A stretch of DNA of 64,000 nucleotides from Dermatemys mawii (lineage: Eukaryota > Chordata > Testudines > Dermatemydidae), in NCBI GenBank assembly GCA_007922305.1, contig ML677334.1:19893234-19957233 (forward strand). The letters run 5' to 3'. The position numbers and the translations under genes were made by a program. The notes beneath the pieces are model-generated. The model was given only the letters and a program-made list of their open reading frames with translations. It ran no database searches and had not been told where the DNA came from. Below, one piece after another: positions 1-12,310 of this stretch (positions are counted from its first letter, which is position 1; each line of letters starts with the position of its first letter).

Positions 1-2671
1 TAACCTGTTCAAACAGATTATAAACAATTGCCAATATTTTTAGAATTTTTAAGATATCTCTTATAATCAATTTCTTACATAGCTGAGTAGTTTTTGTTTG
101 TAGTTTGCTAAATCTTCAGGAGGATTTGTGTCGTGTGTTAGAAGTAATTGCTACACCAGATCTTTATGCATACTGTATCACTGTTTGATTATATAGTACA
201 GTAAACGGTTTGTTCATCATTTTTAGAAATCACATGAACAAAATTGCTCAACTGTTGAAAACCTGAGCATATATTTTTAACTGCATCTTTAGTTTGCCTC
301 TTTATAACAAAACACTGTGCTTTCACAAGCGCTCATACAATAGTCTTTTGTTAATAACATGCTAATATCTAGGATTAAATAAATTCACAGTTTGTTGGCT
401 GTAATGCTCTGGAATGCTTGCATTAAACTTTATTCATAATGTAGTTTTCTACATGAGCTCCATTCATTCTTTTTTTCCCTCCAGTGGTGGCTGCTATTCA
501 AGCAACTTGAGGCTAAATCAGTGTACTTTTTCCTCTCCTTTGCTAACATATTTTTGTTGCAATGTGTGTTTATAGGATTCTGGTACATCATAGTAATGCT
601 AACTTCCCTCTCTGCCTTGCCCCCTTTGAGAATTTTTTTGTCTTTGAAGAAATTAATGCTCACTTATGAACTATTAAGTATAAATTATGGTATTTCTAGA
701 CAGAGTCCACTGCTAAAGATAACACAGGAAGGACCAACATCCAGTAATGGCCACTTCATGGAATTGCAGGAAACCTACTATATCATGTTACATCTATGTG
801 AGCCTAATCAATAATCCCTGTTATATGCATCATTGAGACAATCTAGCATCCTCGAAATCCCTCCACCCAAATGTCAATGTGCCTTAGGGAAATATTCTTT
901 CCTGACACTATTTTGGTAATCAGTTTAACCCTTTGTATGTTAACACAAAACTACTTTTCTACCTTAAGATACTGCTGGTGTCCCAGTAAATTTGAATTTT
1001 ATCAGTTATCCTGGGATAATTCCCAAAGAATTCCAAATGATTATCTCTTGGATGAAAAAACATACTCCACAGTGCACTTAATGTGCAATAGTATTTCAAG
1101 TCCAAAAAGAGGGTTTGAAAAATCTGTTTGCCTAGTCACAATTGGTGAGCGTTGGAGCCAAACCATCAATTTACTATGTTTACAAATTAAAGTTTAAAAT
1201 GTAATAGTTTCTAATTCTTATGGATGTGATCATAACTTTCCAAAATGTTTTCTTCCCAGGGCTACAAACCAAGAGTTTTAGTGCCTTTGCTACTTTCATT
1301 TAGCTTTCCAAAGCTACCTGAAACTGACAAAGCCAGTAAGTTTCATGGCAGGCATTTAGAACTCTCTGTGTAGTGCTGACACTGACAAGAATCATATAAT
1401 TTTTGCAGTTGTGGAGCTGTTCATCTGGGGGGGAAGACCCCCAAAAAGGGGAACAGATGGCGTTTGGGAATCCTGTCTCTTTTTTTTGCAGCATCCTGGG
1501 GACCATTAGAGTATCAAAAACCTTTTCTCCCCTCTGGGTGCAGGGGAAAAGAGGAATAAAGTTTCCCTTTTCCAGAGCTTGTGAGATGTATCAAGCTAGC
1601 CTTCAGATTTATCAGACACCTACCACCCACAGGCTACTGATTAAAGATGGACTCCAGTAAGCATGATTCATGAACATCACCTTAGCAGAAATACCAGTTG
1701 CTGGGTCTGTCATGGGAAGAGGCCAGTAAACTTCTCACTAGGATTTTGCTACTGGGCCTTGCTGGCTGGGCCCTGTTCAACTTCACTATAGTTTATGGGC
1801 TAGGAGCAATGTAGTTCTTGTCTGATAATGTTTACAACTTTCTTAAAACTTTTCAAGTTGAAAGGGATTCAGATGCTATCTACCAAAGTTGGCAAGCCTT
1901 TTTCAAACTCTGTCCCTACACGAGTTTAACACCCTCCTGCCCTTCCGTCTCCCAGGAGAGTCTTAACTCCTGTTCCTCAGAGTTGTTCTCCTCCCCACCC
2001 CCTGAGGAGAGAGCCCCAAATTACACAAGAGTATCATTTGCATACAGTGTGTAGGTTTGTGTATTTGTAAGTCACCATATAAATACTTATTATTTGTGTG
2101 TTCCCTCTTGATGACAAAATAGTGTGTTGGGGCTGGACATAGTTTTCATGACTACATATCACTTGGGCTAAATGTTTTGTGTTTCTTGGTACTACTATGA
2201 AAAAAAAACAGTTGAGACCCTGGGCAAGGAAAGCAATGGAAAACCTACTGTAGGAGTAGAACATACAAGGTTAGAGCCTTTATGAGTAAAGAGGATAATG
2301 ATGTGCTTTTGGAGCCATAGTTTGTTTTGGTGTAGTTACTATCTTCGGTACAATAGTGAAAAACAAGTGAATTGAAGCGGGCAGGTTTTAACATGGACGT
2401 ACCGAAATGATGTTTCTTTTAGATACATTGAGAAAGTCTCTAAAATAGGCTGTGTTTGTTATGCTTCTTAATTTACTACTGTAGGGTGGGAAAGCCCTGC
2501 GGAACTGTCCCAGCTGTCACTCAAGAGTTGAAGAACTTAGTGTATTAAGCAACAGATGTTAAATTGGATTTTTCTCCTGTGGTCTGCGCTTTCTTGAAAT
2601 GTTCTCTGCATAAAGAAAGAGTGAAACAGTGATGCAAGTGTCTAATATATTCTGTTCTTTACGTATTCTAC

Positions 2672-2732
2672 AAGCCTCATCCAAAGTTATTTGAAATCAA
2701 AGGGACTATCTCCATTGACTTTAGTGGTCTTT
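2672..2732. repeat. Half of a palindromic MITE
   Basis: The stretch reads like one arm and the centre of the common sauropsid palindromic MITE family whose core is CCATTGACTTCAATGG (here CCATTGACTTTAGTGG near 2711). No second arm is visible; a hAT element is inserted about 25 bp downstream. Confidence 0.45.
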
Positions 2733-2755
2733 TGTGACATTAATAGTGATCTTAG

Positions 2756-2995
2756 CCCATGCTCTTCAAAGTGGGGTGCACGAGACCCCCCACGGGGGCC
2801 ACAGTGTCCCGGCGCCGCCGAAGGATTGGCCCCAGGATGCCACCGAAACCGGAAAGAGTCTATTTGTGTCCCACCGAAATGCTGCCGAAAGCGGAAGCTT
2901 TGTATTCGGCGGCATTTCAGCGGACACACCCCTGGGCCGCAAGAGGACTTGGGAGAGCGGAACAGGGCCGCGGACGGAAAAGTTTGAGAGATGCT
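2756..2995. mobile_element. Non-autonomous hAT-type element, 240 bp
   Basis: It is flanked by an exact 8-bp duplication, GATCTTAG (2748-2755 and 2996-3003), the length expected of hAT transposition. Termini are loosely inverted: CATGCTCTTCAAAGT at the left, and the complement of AAGTTTGAGAGATGCT at the right. The interior is strongly GC- and CpG-rich against an AT-rich intron. No transposase is encoded, and the small open frames inside are by-products of GC content. Confidence 0.75.
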
Positions 2996-3564
2996 GATCT
3001 TAGCAGTGTTAAGACAAAATTACGTTCCAGATTACATCTGTTAATGTAATTGATGTATAAGCATATGAAATCATTGTAAAAGTTTTGTGTTATAGCATGA
3101 GTTGGAGCTATGTGACAGATACCCAAAAGCAATAGAGGTGGAAGAGAGAAACTTCTGGAATGTTGGAGTAGTGTTATTGAAAGAGCTGTAGGCAATATGA
3201 AGGTAAAAAGGAATGCACAAGTCTTATGCCTTATCTGCTTATGTCCATGTTTGTCAGGTTTTGGGTGGACGGGGTATGCCCTGCTGCAACGCTGTCACTA
3301 AATATAGCTTTTGTTTGCTAATAGGTGCACATTTCTCTTAAAAACAAAACAAAAAAACTCCCACTCTCAAAATGGAAGTGAATCAGGTACTATCCACTAA
3401 AATCAATGAGCTAGCTTCCATTTTCCTGTTATGTCCCTTGTTAACATAACACAAGTTTTCTGTTCTCTGAGAAAATATCCAGTGTCGTCTTCATCCTTTT
3501 CCTGTACTCCTTGCAGGCTGCTTTTTTAATAAAAAGAAAACAAATCGTACTAAAAATGAATATA

Positions 3565-3864
3565 CAGTAGACTCTCGATTATCCAGGATTGGGTTAACCA
3601 GGATGTAGATTAACCAGGATGTCAAAAAAAATATGCGTAACTCGCAGAGCCGGCTCTGGTTTTGTTGCTGCCCCAAGCACACAAAAAAACCCACCCCTAC
3701 CAGGGCGCAGGGCAGCCAGTGAACCAACCCCCGCTCCCCACGACGCAGGGTGGCTGGTGAACCAACCCCCCCTCCCCATATTTCCTATGGATGATGATTA
3801 TCCAGGATTTTATTAAACAGGATTAATTTTTTCCCTATCATCCTGGATAATCGAGAGTCTACTG
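3565..3864. mobile_element. Pogo/Tigger-like Tc1-mariner MITE, exactly 300 bp
   Basis: Perfect 25-bp terminal inverted repeats begin CAGTAGACTCTCGATTATCC. They are flanked by TA on both sides (3563-3564 and 3865-3866), the Tc1/mariner target duplication. CAGT starts and CGATTATCCAG-type termini resemble the pogo/Tigger group. The same end motif recurs sub-terminally (AACCAGGAT copies at 3596 and 3613, TTATCCAGGAT at 3798). The interior has no transposase. Confidence 0.85.
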
Positions 3865-4645
3865 TACCTTGGTGAGTATAAAGAAAATTATAAAAAAATT
3901 TGTTGTAAATATTTAGATTTTGTTCTATGTATAGCGTTTCCCTTTGAATAAATATAATATTGGCATATTAGAAACAGGCTTTTATTGCATTTTAGGAGAT
4001 AGGGATTTAAAGATTTGTATTCCCAAATTCTAAATCTTTTGTTGGGTCTCTTTTTTCAGAGAAGAGTTGTAAGTACAGTTAGTAAGTATGCAAAGTTGAT
4101 AAATGAAAGATAAGAATCGGGGAAAACATACATCAAGTTGTTGGTATACATTGAGTTCATGTCTTTTGCCCACCACAACAGTGATATGACACTAGATTAT
4201 AGTAGCTAGAGATGGAAAAGTCTTATTAGATCTAGTCTGTATAGCCCTACTAAAAGTGCAGGATATTGTCTCATCATAGGCTACATCAAATGTTAAACAG
4301 ACCTCTTGAACTTCACTCAAAACCTAAGCTTTGTTTCTTCAAGTTGTCTTTATATAATAATTTGTAAATACTGTACAGAATTTCTGCGATTTGCATTAAT
4401 ACTTTGTGCATTTTACTCAGGCAAGTTGGCAGAGGTTTTCCTAACTCCTGGCAGGATACAGTTTTGTTCAGTAGATACACATTGACTGAAGTCCTGGCTG
4501 CTGTGAAAAATGAATGAAGAGTTGGTTTAGTTTACCCATCACCAATTGTATCTGCTTACTGTATAACATGCTCATATACGATGATGGATGCGGCATAAAT
4601 GGCTAGATAAGCAAATTAGTTAAATTACAGTGCACGGGCCTACTG

Positions 4646-5544
4646 CAGAGGCAGGCAAACTTTATAGCTTGACAGGTTTAAGATTAGCAGCCATGTTAGT
4701 CTGTATCCGTAAATAAGATGAGGAAGACCTGTGGCACCTTGGAGACTAACCAGTTTATTCAGCTTATGCTCTAAGGTGCCACAAGTCTTTCTCATCTTAT
4801 TTTTAGCTTGAGGATCACATTGGTTTTCCAAAATTGGAGTTAGGGGAGGTTGTGCCTCCCGAAACAGCCAGGTGTGGCCTGGTCCTGCCCCCTGTTGGAC
4901 CCACCCTGCTTCTCGTCCCCTGATGGCCCCCCCGGGACTTCTGCCCCATCCAACTCCCTTCATTCCCTGACGCCCACCCCGGGACCTCTGTCCCATCCAA
5001 GCACCCCTTCTTTCTGTGCCCTGACTGCCCCCGCCCATGCCTCCCACCACCACATGCAACCCCACTTCTCCTTTTATGACTACCCCCCGGAACCCCTGCC
5101 CCTATTCAACCCCCTGTTTCCTGCCCCAACCCCTATCTACACCCCGGTCCTGATCCCTATCCATGCCCCCATCCCCTGATCACCACCCAGAACTCCCCTG
5201 CCCTCTCTCCAACTCTATCCCCCGCTCCCTGTCTCCTTACCATGCTGCCTGGAGCACCAGTGGCTGGCGACATGGCTGCACTGCCCAGCTGGAGCCAGAT
5301 GCACCACTGCACAGCACAAAGCACGGGGACAGGCCACGGCTCTGCAGCTGCGTTGCTGCCCTAGGGGCTCACAGTCCTGCCACCCAGAGCATTGCGCTGG
5401 CAATGCAGTGAGCTGAGGCTGCGGGGGAGGGGGAACCATCAGGAGAGGGGCTGGGGCTCACCTCCCGGACCAGGAGCTCAGGAGCCGAGCAGGAGGGTCC
5501 AGTGGGACAGATGTGGCCTGTGGGCCATAGTTTGCCCACCTCTG
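4646..5544. mobile_element. Non-autonomous hAT element (hAT subfamily A, copy 1)
   Basis: Ends are CAGAGGCAGGCAAACTT and the complement of AGTTTGCCCACCTCTG, typical CAG...CTG hAT termini. The flanks GCCTACTG (4638-4645) and GCCAACTG (5545-5552) are an 8-bp duplication with one change. The interior (4812-5520) is C-rich on the + strand. It shares its left end and orientation with the copies at 6112 and 42526, and it carries a nested Penelope-like fragment, so the hAT insertion is the older event. Open frames inside (for example 4640-5065 on the minus strand) are compositional. Confidence 0.85.
4673..4803. mobile_element. Rearranged Penelope-like 3' fragment nested in a hAT
   Basis: The insertion is bounded by TAGCTTGA at 4665-4672 and 4804-4811, an 8-bp target duplication. 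The left part is the complement of the widespread turtle Penelope-like 3' end (compare the intact copy at 51777-51823). The right part is a short sense-strand copy of the same sequence. The two form an imperfect inverted repeat, 4711-4744 against 4769-4803, sharing the motif AAGGTGCCACA. Confidence 0.75.
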
Positions 5545-5779
5545 GCCAACTGCCTCAAATTGATCACCCTACTCAGCTAAAAGAACTAGGCCAAACCATA
5601 GTGTGAAATACTGAGCTATCTTCTCAGTAATTCATATTAAAGTAAATACATGAATAGGATGTTTTAACCAAAATTAAATGAGTTTCTTAAAAAATTATCC
5701 CTTAATTATACCAGAATGACAGCTGTGCTATAGTTAAGGTTTAAGATCAGCTTTCTGTTTAAAGCTTGACTGTTATAAG

Positions 5780-5903
5780 TAGGCTGACCAGACATCAAGT
5801 GTGAAAAACGAGGACAGAGGGTAAGGGGTAATAGGAGCCTATATAAGAAAAAGATCCAGAAATCGGGACTGTCCCTATAAAATCAGGACATCTGGTCACC
5901 CTA
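5780..5903. mobile_element. 124-bp hAT-like MITE, copy 1
   Basis: Terminal inverted repeats TAGGCTGACCAGAC and GTCTGGTCACCCTA delimit it. The 8-bp flanks GTTATAAG (5772-5779) and GTTGTAAG (5904-5911) differ by one base. It is the reverse-orientation sister of the equally long copy at 31845-31968. Confidence 0.85.
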
Positions 5904-6111
5904 GTTGTAAGTATTCTGAAATCCATACAGTTAATCATTTGCTTTGAAATTTGGTGTGCCTCATGTGGGCATGAGTGCAGCCAGTGATCCAAATTCGAGG
6001 CCATTTGACCAAGGGGATATACAGCTCCTGGAAACACAGCTTTTCTTAAAACTGACACATTTTGGGAATGGTTTATTTGTTGACAGACGGAGACCATTCC
6101 AGGGCTTAGAT

Positions 6112-6757
6112 CAGGGGTGGGTAAACCTTTTGGCCTGAGGGCCACATTTGGGTATGGAAATTGTATGGCAGGCCATGAATGCTCACACAATTGAGGGTTG
6201 GTGTGTGGGCGGGGGTAAGGGCTCCAGCTGGGCTTGGAGGGGTGGGCTCTGGGATAGGCACAGAAAAGAGGAGTTCAGGGAATGGGAGGGGGCTCTGGGC
6301 TGGGGGTGCAGGCTCTGGGGTGGGGCTGGGGATGAGGGGTTGTGGGTGCAGGAGGATGCTCCGGGATCAGACCGAGGGGTTCAGAATGTGGGAGGGGGAT
6401 CAGGGCTGGGGCAAGGTGTTGGGGTGCAGGAGAGGGTCGGGGTGCAGGTTCCGGGCAGCACTTTCCTCAAGAGAAACATCTGTTTGCCCCTCCCCCCGGA
6501 AAATAGCTGCATTCCCTCCTGACCGCCCCCAGAGTCCTCCGCCCTGTCCACAGGTGCCACCCCTGCTGCTCCCATTGGCTACGGTTCCTGGCCAATGGGG
6601 GCTGTGGGGGCGGTGCTTGGGGGGTGTCAGTGTGCTTCTTGGAGCTGCGCGGAGTAGGGCAAGCCCTCGATCCCGCTTCCTGGCTGGAGCTCGAGAGCCA
6701 GATTAAAACATCTGGAGGGCTGGATGCAGCCCCCAGGCCGTAATTTGCCCACCCTTG
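6112..6757. mobile_element. Non-autonomous hAT element (subfamily A, copy 2)
   Basis: Ends CAGGGGTGGGTAAACCTTTT and the complement of AATTTGCCCACCCTTG are flanked by GCTTAGAT (6104-6111) and GCTTAGGT (6758-6765). The interior is a G-rich run of 'GGGTGCAGG'-type imperfect repeats (6190-6450), then a GC-rich palindromic-looking block. No transposase is seen; long open frames such as 6179-6706 reflect lack of AT-rich stops. Confidence 0.88.
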
Positions 6758-7189
6758 GCTTAGGTCATCACACCAGGATCTCAAACATGCAAGGGTTACC
6801 CCAAAAGAATGAATGAAAACAACGAGCCCTTTGGGAGATATAACATTAAAACATTATTTGAAAGAGTTTGCTTCTCCAATTAGGCACCCTAAGGCTCATG
6901 TGCCTACTGGGTTGTACTGAACATATGCAGAGAGGAAAACTATCTGGAAAACTGCCTCTACCTCACAGGATCTGGGTAGATCTAAGGGCGTCTTATGGTA
7001 ATTGAATCTGAACATCAGGCTTTGTCAGCTCAAATCTAACTAGTGTGGAAATCTGAAGTAAAGAAAGCAAGCATCAAAGGAAGGTTTTTATTTTGGGGGG
7101 ATAGTAATTTGAGTACAGCAGAATATTCAAAAGGCACTAAAACTGTTTATTGTAAAGAAAATAAACTACACAAGCAAATGCTTGCTGGA

Positions 7190-7330
7190 AGACAGAGGAT
7201 GATGAGGGGTGGAAGAGTAGGTGGGAAATAGGGGGAAGATGGTTTGAGAGACCAGGTGATAAGAAGGGGTGGTGACTGGAGGGGTGGGAAGAATGGGACA
7301 CTGGGAAGGGGAATATGAGGTGAGTGGCAG
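7190..7330 (+). repeat. Purine-rich stretch
   Basis: About 140 bases are overwhelmingly A and G on the + strand, with GGAAGA, GGGTGG and GGGGAA motifs. There is no coding signal, and the long minus-strand frames here are compositional. It could be degraded microsatellite or element interior. Confidence 0.5.
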
Positions 7331-7424
7331 GATGACTGGGGGAGAATTGTGCAGGGTGTCTGTGAGACCCACATGCACAGAGGGGAGGGGACACAATCCA
7401 GGGGCCCTCAGCCCATCTATAGGA

Positions 7425-7785
7425 TTGTACACCTCTGTTCTCTGCCTCCCTTCATGTGAGTCAGGTTCTAAGATGGCTTTCTTATTTCAGAGGGAGGGGG
7501 CATCTGAGCCTCTCTCCCTATGCGACCTGGGAAATGGGGGTCCCTTCTCCCTGAGGTGTCTGAACCCTGCTTTTTGCCCCCTGTGTGTGCCAAGCTCTGG
7601 GAGGCCCCTGCCTGTCTGCGGTGGTCTGAACCCCAATCTCTCATGGGAGCCAGGTTCTGGGTAGGTTGGGTCTGAACCTCTCTGCATACCCCCCCTTATG
7701 TGATCTGGGATCATACAAGTGGGTCTGAGCTCATCTCCCTACCCTGTTCCCCATGTAAGTCAGGATGCTTAGATGACACATCAGA
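7425..7785 (+). repeat. Degenerate tandem repeat (minisatellite-like)
   Basis: Several imperfect copies of a unit of roughly 50-60 bp recur. Each contains GGTCTGAACC or GTCTGAGCC, then CTCTCTCCCT, a CCCC run, and ATGTGAGTCAGG or ATGTGATCTGGG. Clear copies start near 7505, 7553, 7620, 7668 and 7712. Copy divergence is high and period variable. Confidence 0.6.
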
Positions 7786-8204
7786 AACTCTCCAGCACTG
7801 GGGAGGAGAGAAGGGAACACCCACTTATCTGAATGGAACAGTTCATGTGTCTCAGTGCTGTTGATTCAGGCTATGTTCATGGGTATTCTTTTAGTTGAGA
7901 ACATCTCATGAGATGAATGGGAAACTGAACACCTCTTTGAGTCTTCAGTGCTGCTGATGGATGTTTAGAAAAGCTCTTCCCTCCATTCTCCCTCTAATTT
8001 CATACAATATACATCAGTCTTTAATATGATAAAAAGTCACTGTAACAACCATGTAATAAAACTGTCAAAGTTTTGGTACATAGATCATGGATGAGATTTC
8101 TCACCAGACCTGTTAGCAAATATACATTGCAAACATTTCAAACCATGACTGTTATCCCTATTCTGCAATAACAAAATATACAGGAGTGGGGAGGAAAACT
8201 GTGT

Positions 8205-8375
8205 GGCTTAGTGGAAAGACTACTTGTCTGGGAGTATTCCTAGCTCTGCCACTGGCCTGCTGGGTGACGTTGGACAAGTCCTCTTTGTACCTCAGTTTCC
8301 TATCTGTAAAATGGGAATAATGATGTAATGTTCTTTGACATCTGCTGATGAAACACACTATATAAAAGCTAGGTC
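8205..8375 (+). mobile_element. MIR-family SINE
   Basis: The stretch follows the MIR consensus in order: TGGCTTAGTGGAAAGACTAC, CTCTGCCACTGGCCTGCTGG, GTGACGTTGGACAAGTC, CTCAGTTTCCTATCTGTAAA and ATGGGAATAATGATGTA. Sense orientation, ancient divergence. MIR-type CORE-SINEs are known in turtles as well as mammals. Confidence 0.88.
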
Positions 8376-8502
8376 TTTTGACTGTTAACCAGCCACAGTA
8401 GCATATCAGTGGCACACCCAGGTGAGAACTACAACTCTCTAAATAACTATTAACTTCTGTCAACAAATATTTCTATTTCTAATTTAAAAAGAAATACCCT
8501 AG

Positions 8503-9387
8503 GGAATTAAATGGCAAAAAACTTAGTTAACACAGGGCTAAGGTTTCCTGGTGATAGCTTGTGCCCTTCCAGAACAATGAGTTCAGCAAAATTCAAATTT
8601 CTGAAAATCAGGAAATAGAGTTAATAAATGCTCACATGTCCTTACCTCTGCTCTCTTTGAATGATATCCAATACCCTCTCTGTGTCTCTCTCACGCATGC
8701 ATGCACGCACGCACTCTCCCAGTCTGCCTCTTCAATGTAATGGACAGGTGCTCAAACACAGAGCTTATTCCCATTACAGAATATCACACTTATAAAATTT
8801 AACAACCTCTTCATACCCTTTTAAAGTCCCTTAACACTTGCACACAGGATGTCACCTAAACCTATGCTTCCCGCTATCCATCATTAAATTCACAGATTGC
8901 TCCCATATCTCACCTCACTACTGAGACTACCTAACGCAAGAAGACCTAGTATCCTGCTACTCATGCAACTTACATAATTCAGACTGGAACCTCAAGATAA
9001 ATAGGCACCTCTTTCCTTTGATACACACTGAGGGGACTCAATCCCAGGTCTCTTCATATCACAGTCATAGCTCAGTGACATTTCTCAAACTAATCCCCAG
9101 ATCTCCTGAATCATAGTTCTTCCAAGCCGCTCTTATTCCTCCATCATTCAATACAGCTACACCTAACACAATGAGGAACTGGGGTGCGTGCAGATAATTC
9201 CCAGTAGCTATTGCTAGCTCAAGGAGGAGGTGGAGGTGGGCAGAATTAGAGTTTCATGGTTGTTTCCCTTAATTCTGTATTTCCCGGTTTGCAGAAGTTT
9301 GAGTTTTGCTGAACTCAGCATCTGGAAGGGCACAAGCTATCACCAAGCAACCTTAACTCTAAATTAACCAAGTATTTGCCATTTAAT
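8503..9387. repeat. Foldback structure with ~120-bp inverted arms
   Basis: The arm at 8503-8623 and the complement of 9270-9387 align over their length at roughly three quarters identity. Both contain TTAAATGGCAAA, GGTGATAGCTTGTGCCCTTC and GAGTTCAGCAAAA. The 646-bp centre has no coding potential and includes a small CTCTCT/ACGCATGC simple repeat (8685-8712). It may be a foldback or long-TIR DNA transposon, or an old inverted duplication. No clear target duplication was found. Confidence 0.75.
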
Positions 9388-12310
9388 TTGCAACACAATA
9401 GATTTCTCACTAGTGCCTTTATTTCTGATGAATTTGTGTATATTAAGTTTGAATCACGAATTAGGTGGAGGTTGAAAGTTTTAATCTCTTTTGTCTTTAC
9501 TTATATTTATTTATTTTTAGTCTTAACCAGAAATTTAAAGATCTGAACCAGAGGACTGTAGCATGCAAAATGATTTAAGTCCCAGTGACAGAGAAGGACA
9601 ACAACAGTTATTTAGATAAACTGAACCTTCAGATTATCTACATTAAATTAGATTACATTTTTGTCTACTGTGGATTCTTTATTAAATCTTGGATCGAAGA
9701 CTTTTGAGAGCTTTTGAAAACACATTTTGCTAGTAAATGCCAATGACAACAACTTGAGCAAATTTTTGTTTCCTTCTATACTTTCTGTTCTGGAAGGGGA
9801 ATAGTTGTTTGAACCTTGCCTAAGGTTGTAGGTTTTATTTAAGAGGGAGGAAAAATAGAAGTTTTGATGCAAGAGTGCTTGATTACATTTATGCAAACAA
9901 TTTGATTATTAAAGTGTTTGTAAAAATCATACTAAGGAGGCTTGTGTAGTTATCAATGCTAAAAATAATTTAGCTCTTTCAGGGTTAGAAGGAGCACTGT
10001 TATGACACACAATCCATTAAAACTTCTTTTTTTTTCAAGGCTAGGTTGTCCAACAGTTGTTGCATTAGTTAAAAATGAGTAGAATTGTAGTGGGGTTTGT
10101 AATAAAAAACTGCAAACTATCACTTTCTGCTATGTGGGATACACCAATCTTTTACTGTCTGTCTGAACACAGGTAAATTGAAAGTCAAACAATCATCCCC
10201 TGAATTGAGGAAATAAGATGCTTCCTTTTAAATGGTGAGGGAGTTGTTTATGAGGGGTGTCCAAAATGAGTTGTAGGCTGCTGGTCATGAGGTTTTGTAA
10301 GACAGGACATCCACCCAACTTTTAATTACTTTCAACTACAAATTGTGGAAGTTCAGCTCTCTTTTGGAAGCTATCCAGTATTTTAGGCTCCTTTATCAAT
10401 TGCCAAATTAGTGCAAACCTTTTCACTAAATTACAATTCCTCAGCTCCTTCAGTTTTCCTGTCTCTTAATGTAATCAGAGGGAAACAGCAAAGACTTTTC
10501 ACATATGCATGATAAGAGAGAACAAGTTTTATAAAGTGTAGGTGGATATTATATTTCTCTAAATAAATGTTCAGTTTTGCATGCCTGCTTGAAAGAATCA
10601 TTATCCTTCAATGGAGTGAGTGCATATAACTTGTGTTTTATAAATTTAGCATTTCAATAAAAATAACCTGCATAGTCACCTTTTTGGAATAGCTGTTGTG
10701 TATTTTGTATTTGCAAATGTGAGAAACTACAAAAAAGTAGTTTGGCTGGTGTGATTATTTATTTTTAATTGTGTTTTTTTAATAAAGTGAGCAAAAGCTT
10801 ACAACTAAATTTTGACCTATGTATTGATTCTCTGTTAGGTTCAAGCAATTACTGAGAATGTGTTATGTAGCTCTAAAACTGAAAGTGTGACATCAAGTAG
10901 TTGCCAGATTTTTTTCTACCCAGTGGGCACATCAAGAAATGGTTCCTGTCTCTCCTGGTGTAATATATTTTCCAGTCTTTGCTTTACCACAGATGAAACA
11001 AAACAGTTTAAAGAAATACAAAAACACTTGCAACTAAACAAATTAAAAGTTTGAAAATGACAAATATAGAACAGTGTGTAGATAGAGCAGAACTGCCTTC
11101 AGACACATCTTTTTACTAAATGAGAGAGCATTTAGCTAGCAAAAGTTAGTTAGCGTTTAGTTATCTGGAGATATGTTTTGGTGTCCATTTGTCAGTGGAG
11201 CCAATGCCAGATCTCCCTAGAGCCTATCTTATTGGAAACCACATAGATTACCTGGAAGTGAATTAATTCATTGTCTTCTGTTCAAAACATGAATAGATCT
11301 GAGAAAAGATAACCACTGTAGATTTTCTGAAACTTTTTGAAACAAGATCCTAATACAGGTGTTCATAATCTTTGTATTGTGATCTATATATAATTCTAAA
11401 AATCTAAGCAAGGTTTATCTAGATCAATATTTTCTGTAATATACCCAGACAACTGAAATGGGGGGAATTCACTTTGTGTCTTGAAATTGATGTGCACTGT
11501 TTGGATATCTTTGGCTGGACTGTTCTCTAAAAGGGCAAAGTTCCATATTAATATTATTTAATGTTGCTATAGCTGATTAAACAGATGCTGGTGTTCACAG
11601 TAAAAGTGACTGCATTTCTGTGGTTATTGCTGTGTCGTTCGTAATTAGCTTATAGCGTTTGGGAATGAAAGACTCTTTTATGAGAGAGTATTTTTAGGGA
11701 TCTCGTGCCCATAATGAATATGAAGGATAATTGTCTGCTCTGAGCCTGGGGGCTTTCTGAAATTTGGGAAAGGGGTGAAATTATCTTTCTCAGATTTATG
11801 CCGAAAATTACCTATGACAGTAATTGAAAAGCTCCATGTTCAGATTGCTGAAAATAACGTAAGACACCCACTGGAAAAGCAAGGCCATAGAACCAGCCAG
11901 CTTCATGAAACTATTCTTTGTCTAAAACCAAATTCACATATTTCTGAGAAAATTACAAAATAAATATGCTTGGGATAGTTATTGTGCTCAAATAAGGAAC
12001 TTCTCAGTAATATCACGAGTGATACTAATACGTTAGACACTCATCTAGGAGTAAAAGAAATGGATGGTTGTGATTGTAACTCTAGAATCCTTTACACTTC
12101 AGCAGTTGATATTCTTGGGATGCATAGTTAATCCTTTCCTTGCTCCATTTTCTTGGGAAGGGAAATGGATGTACAGTGGGGAGAGCCAGCTCCACAACAT
12201 ACTCCTTCTTTGTTCCTGCAGAAAGTTCTCTGGAGTCTGGTTTCTTGAAATCTTGGGGATTAGGCCATCTGTCTAGAAAAGGGTGGAGCCTGGAAACAGT
12301 GGTTCTATGG

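Noticed and set aside
4640..5065. 141-codon open frame, minus strand
   Set aside because: It runs over the hAT and the nested Penelope fragment; composition explains it.
6179..6706. 175-codon open frame, + strand
   Set aside because: It lies wholly inside the non-autonomous hAT at 6112-6757. The protein is low-complexity Gly/Arg/Pro-rich and the frame is open because the DNA is GC-rich.
8685..8712. CTCTCT and ACGCATGC short repeats as a possible array
   Set aside because: A short decayed microsatellite inside the foldback centre; no spacer-repeat periodicity, so not a CRISPR-like array.
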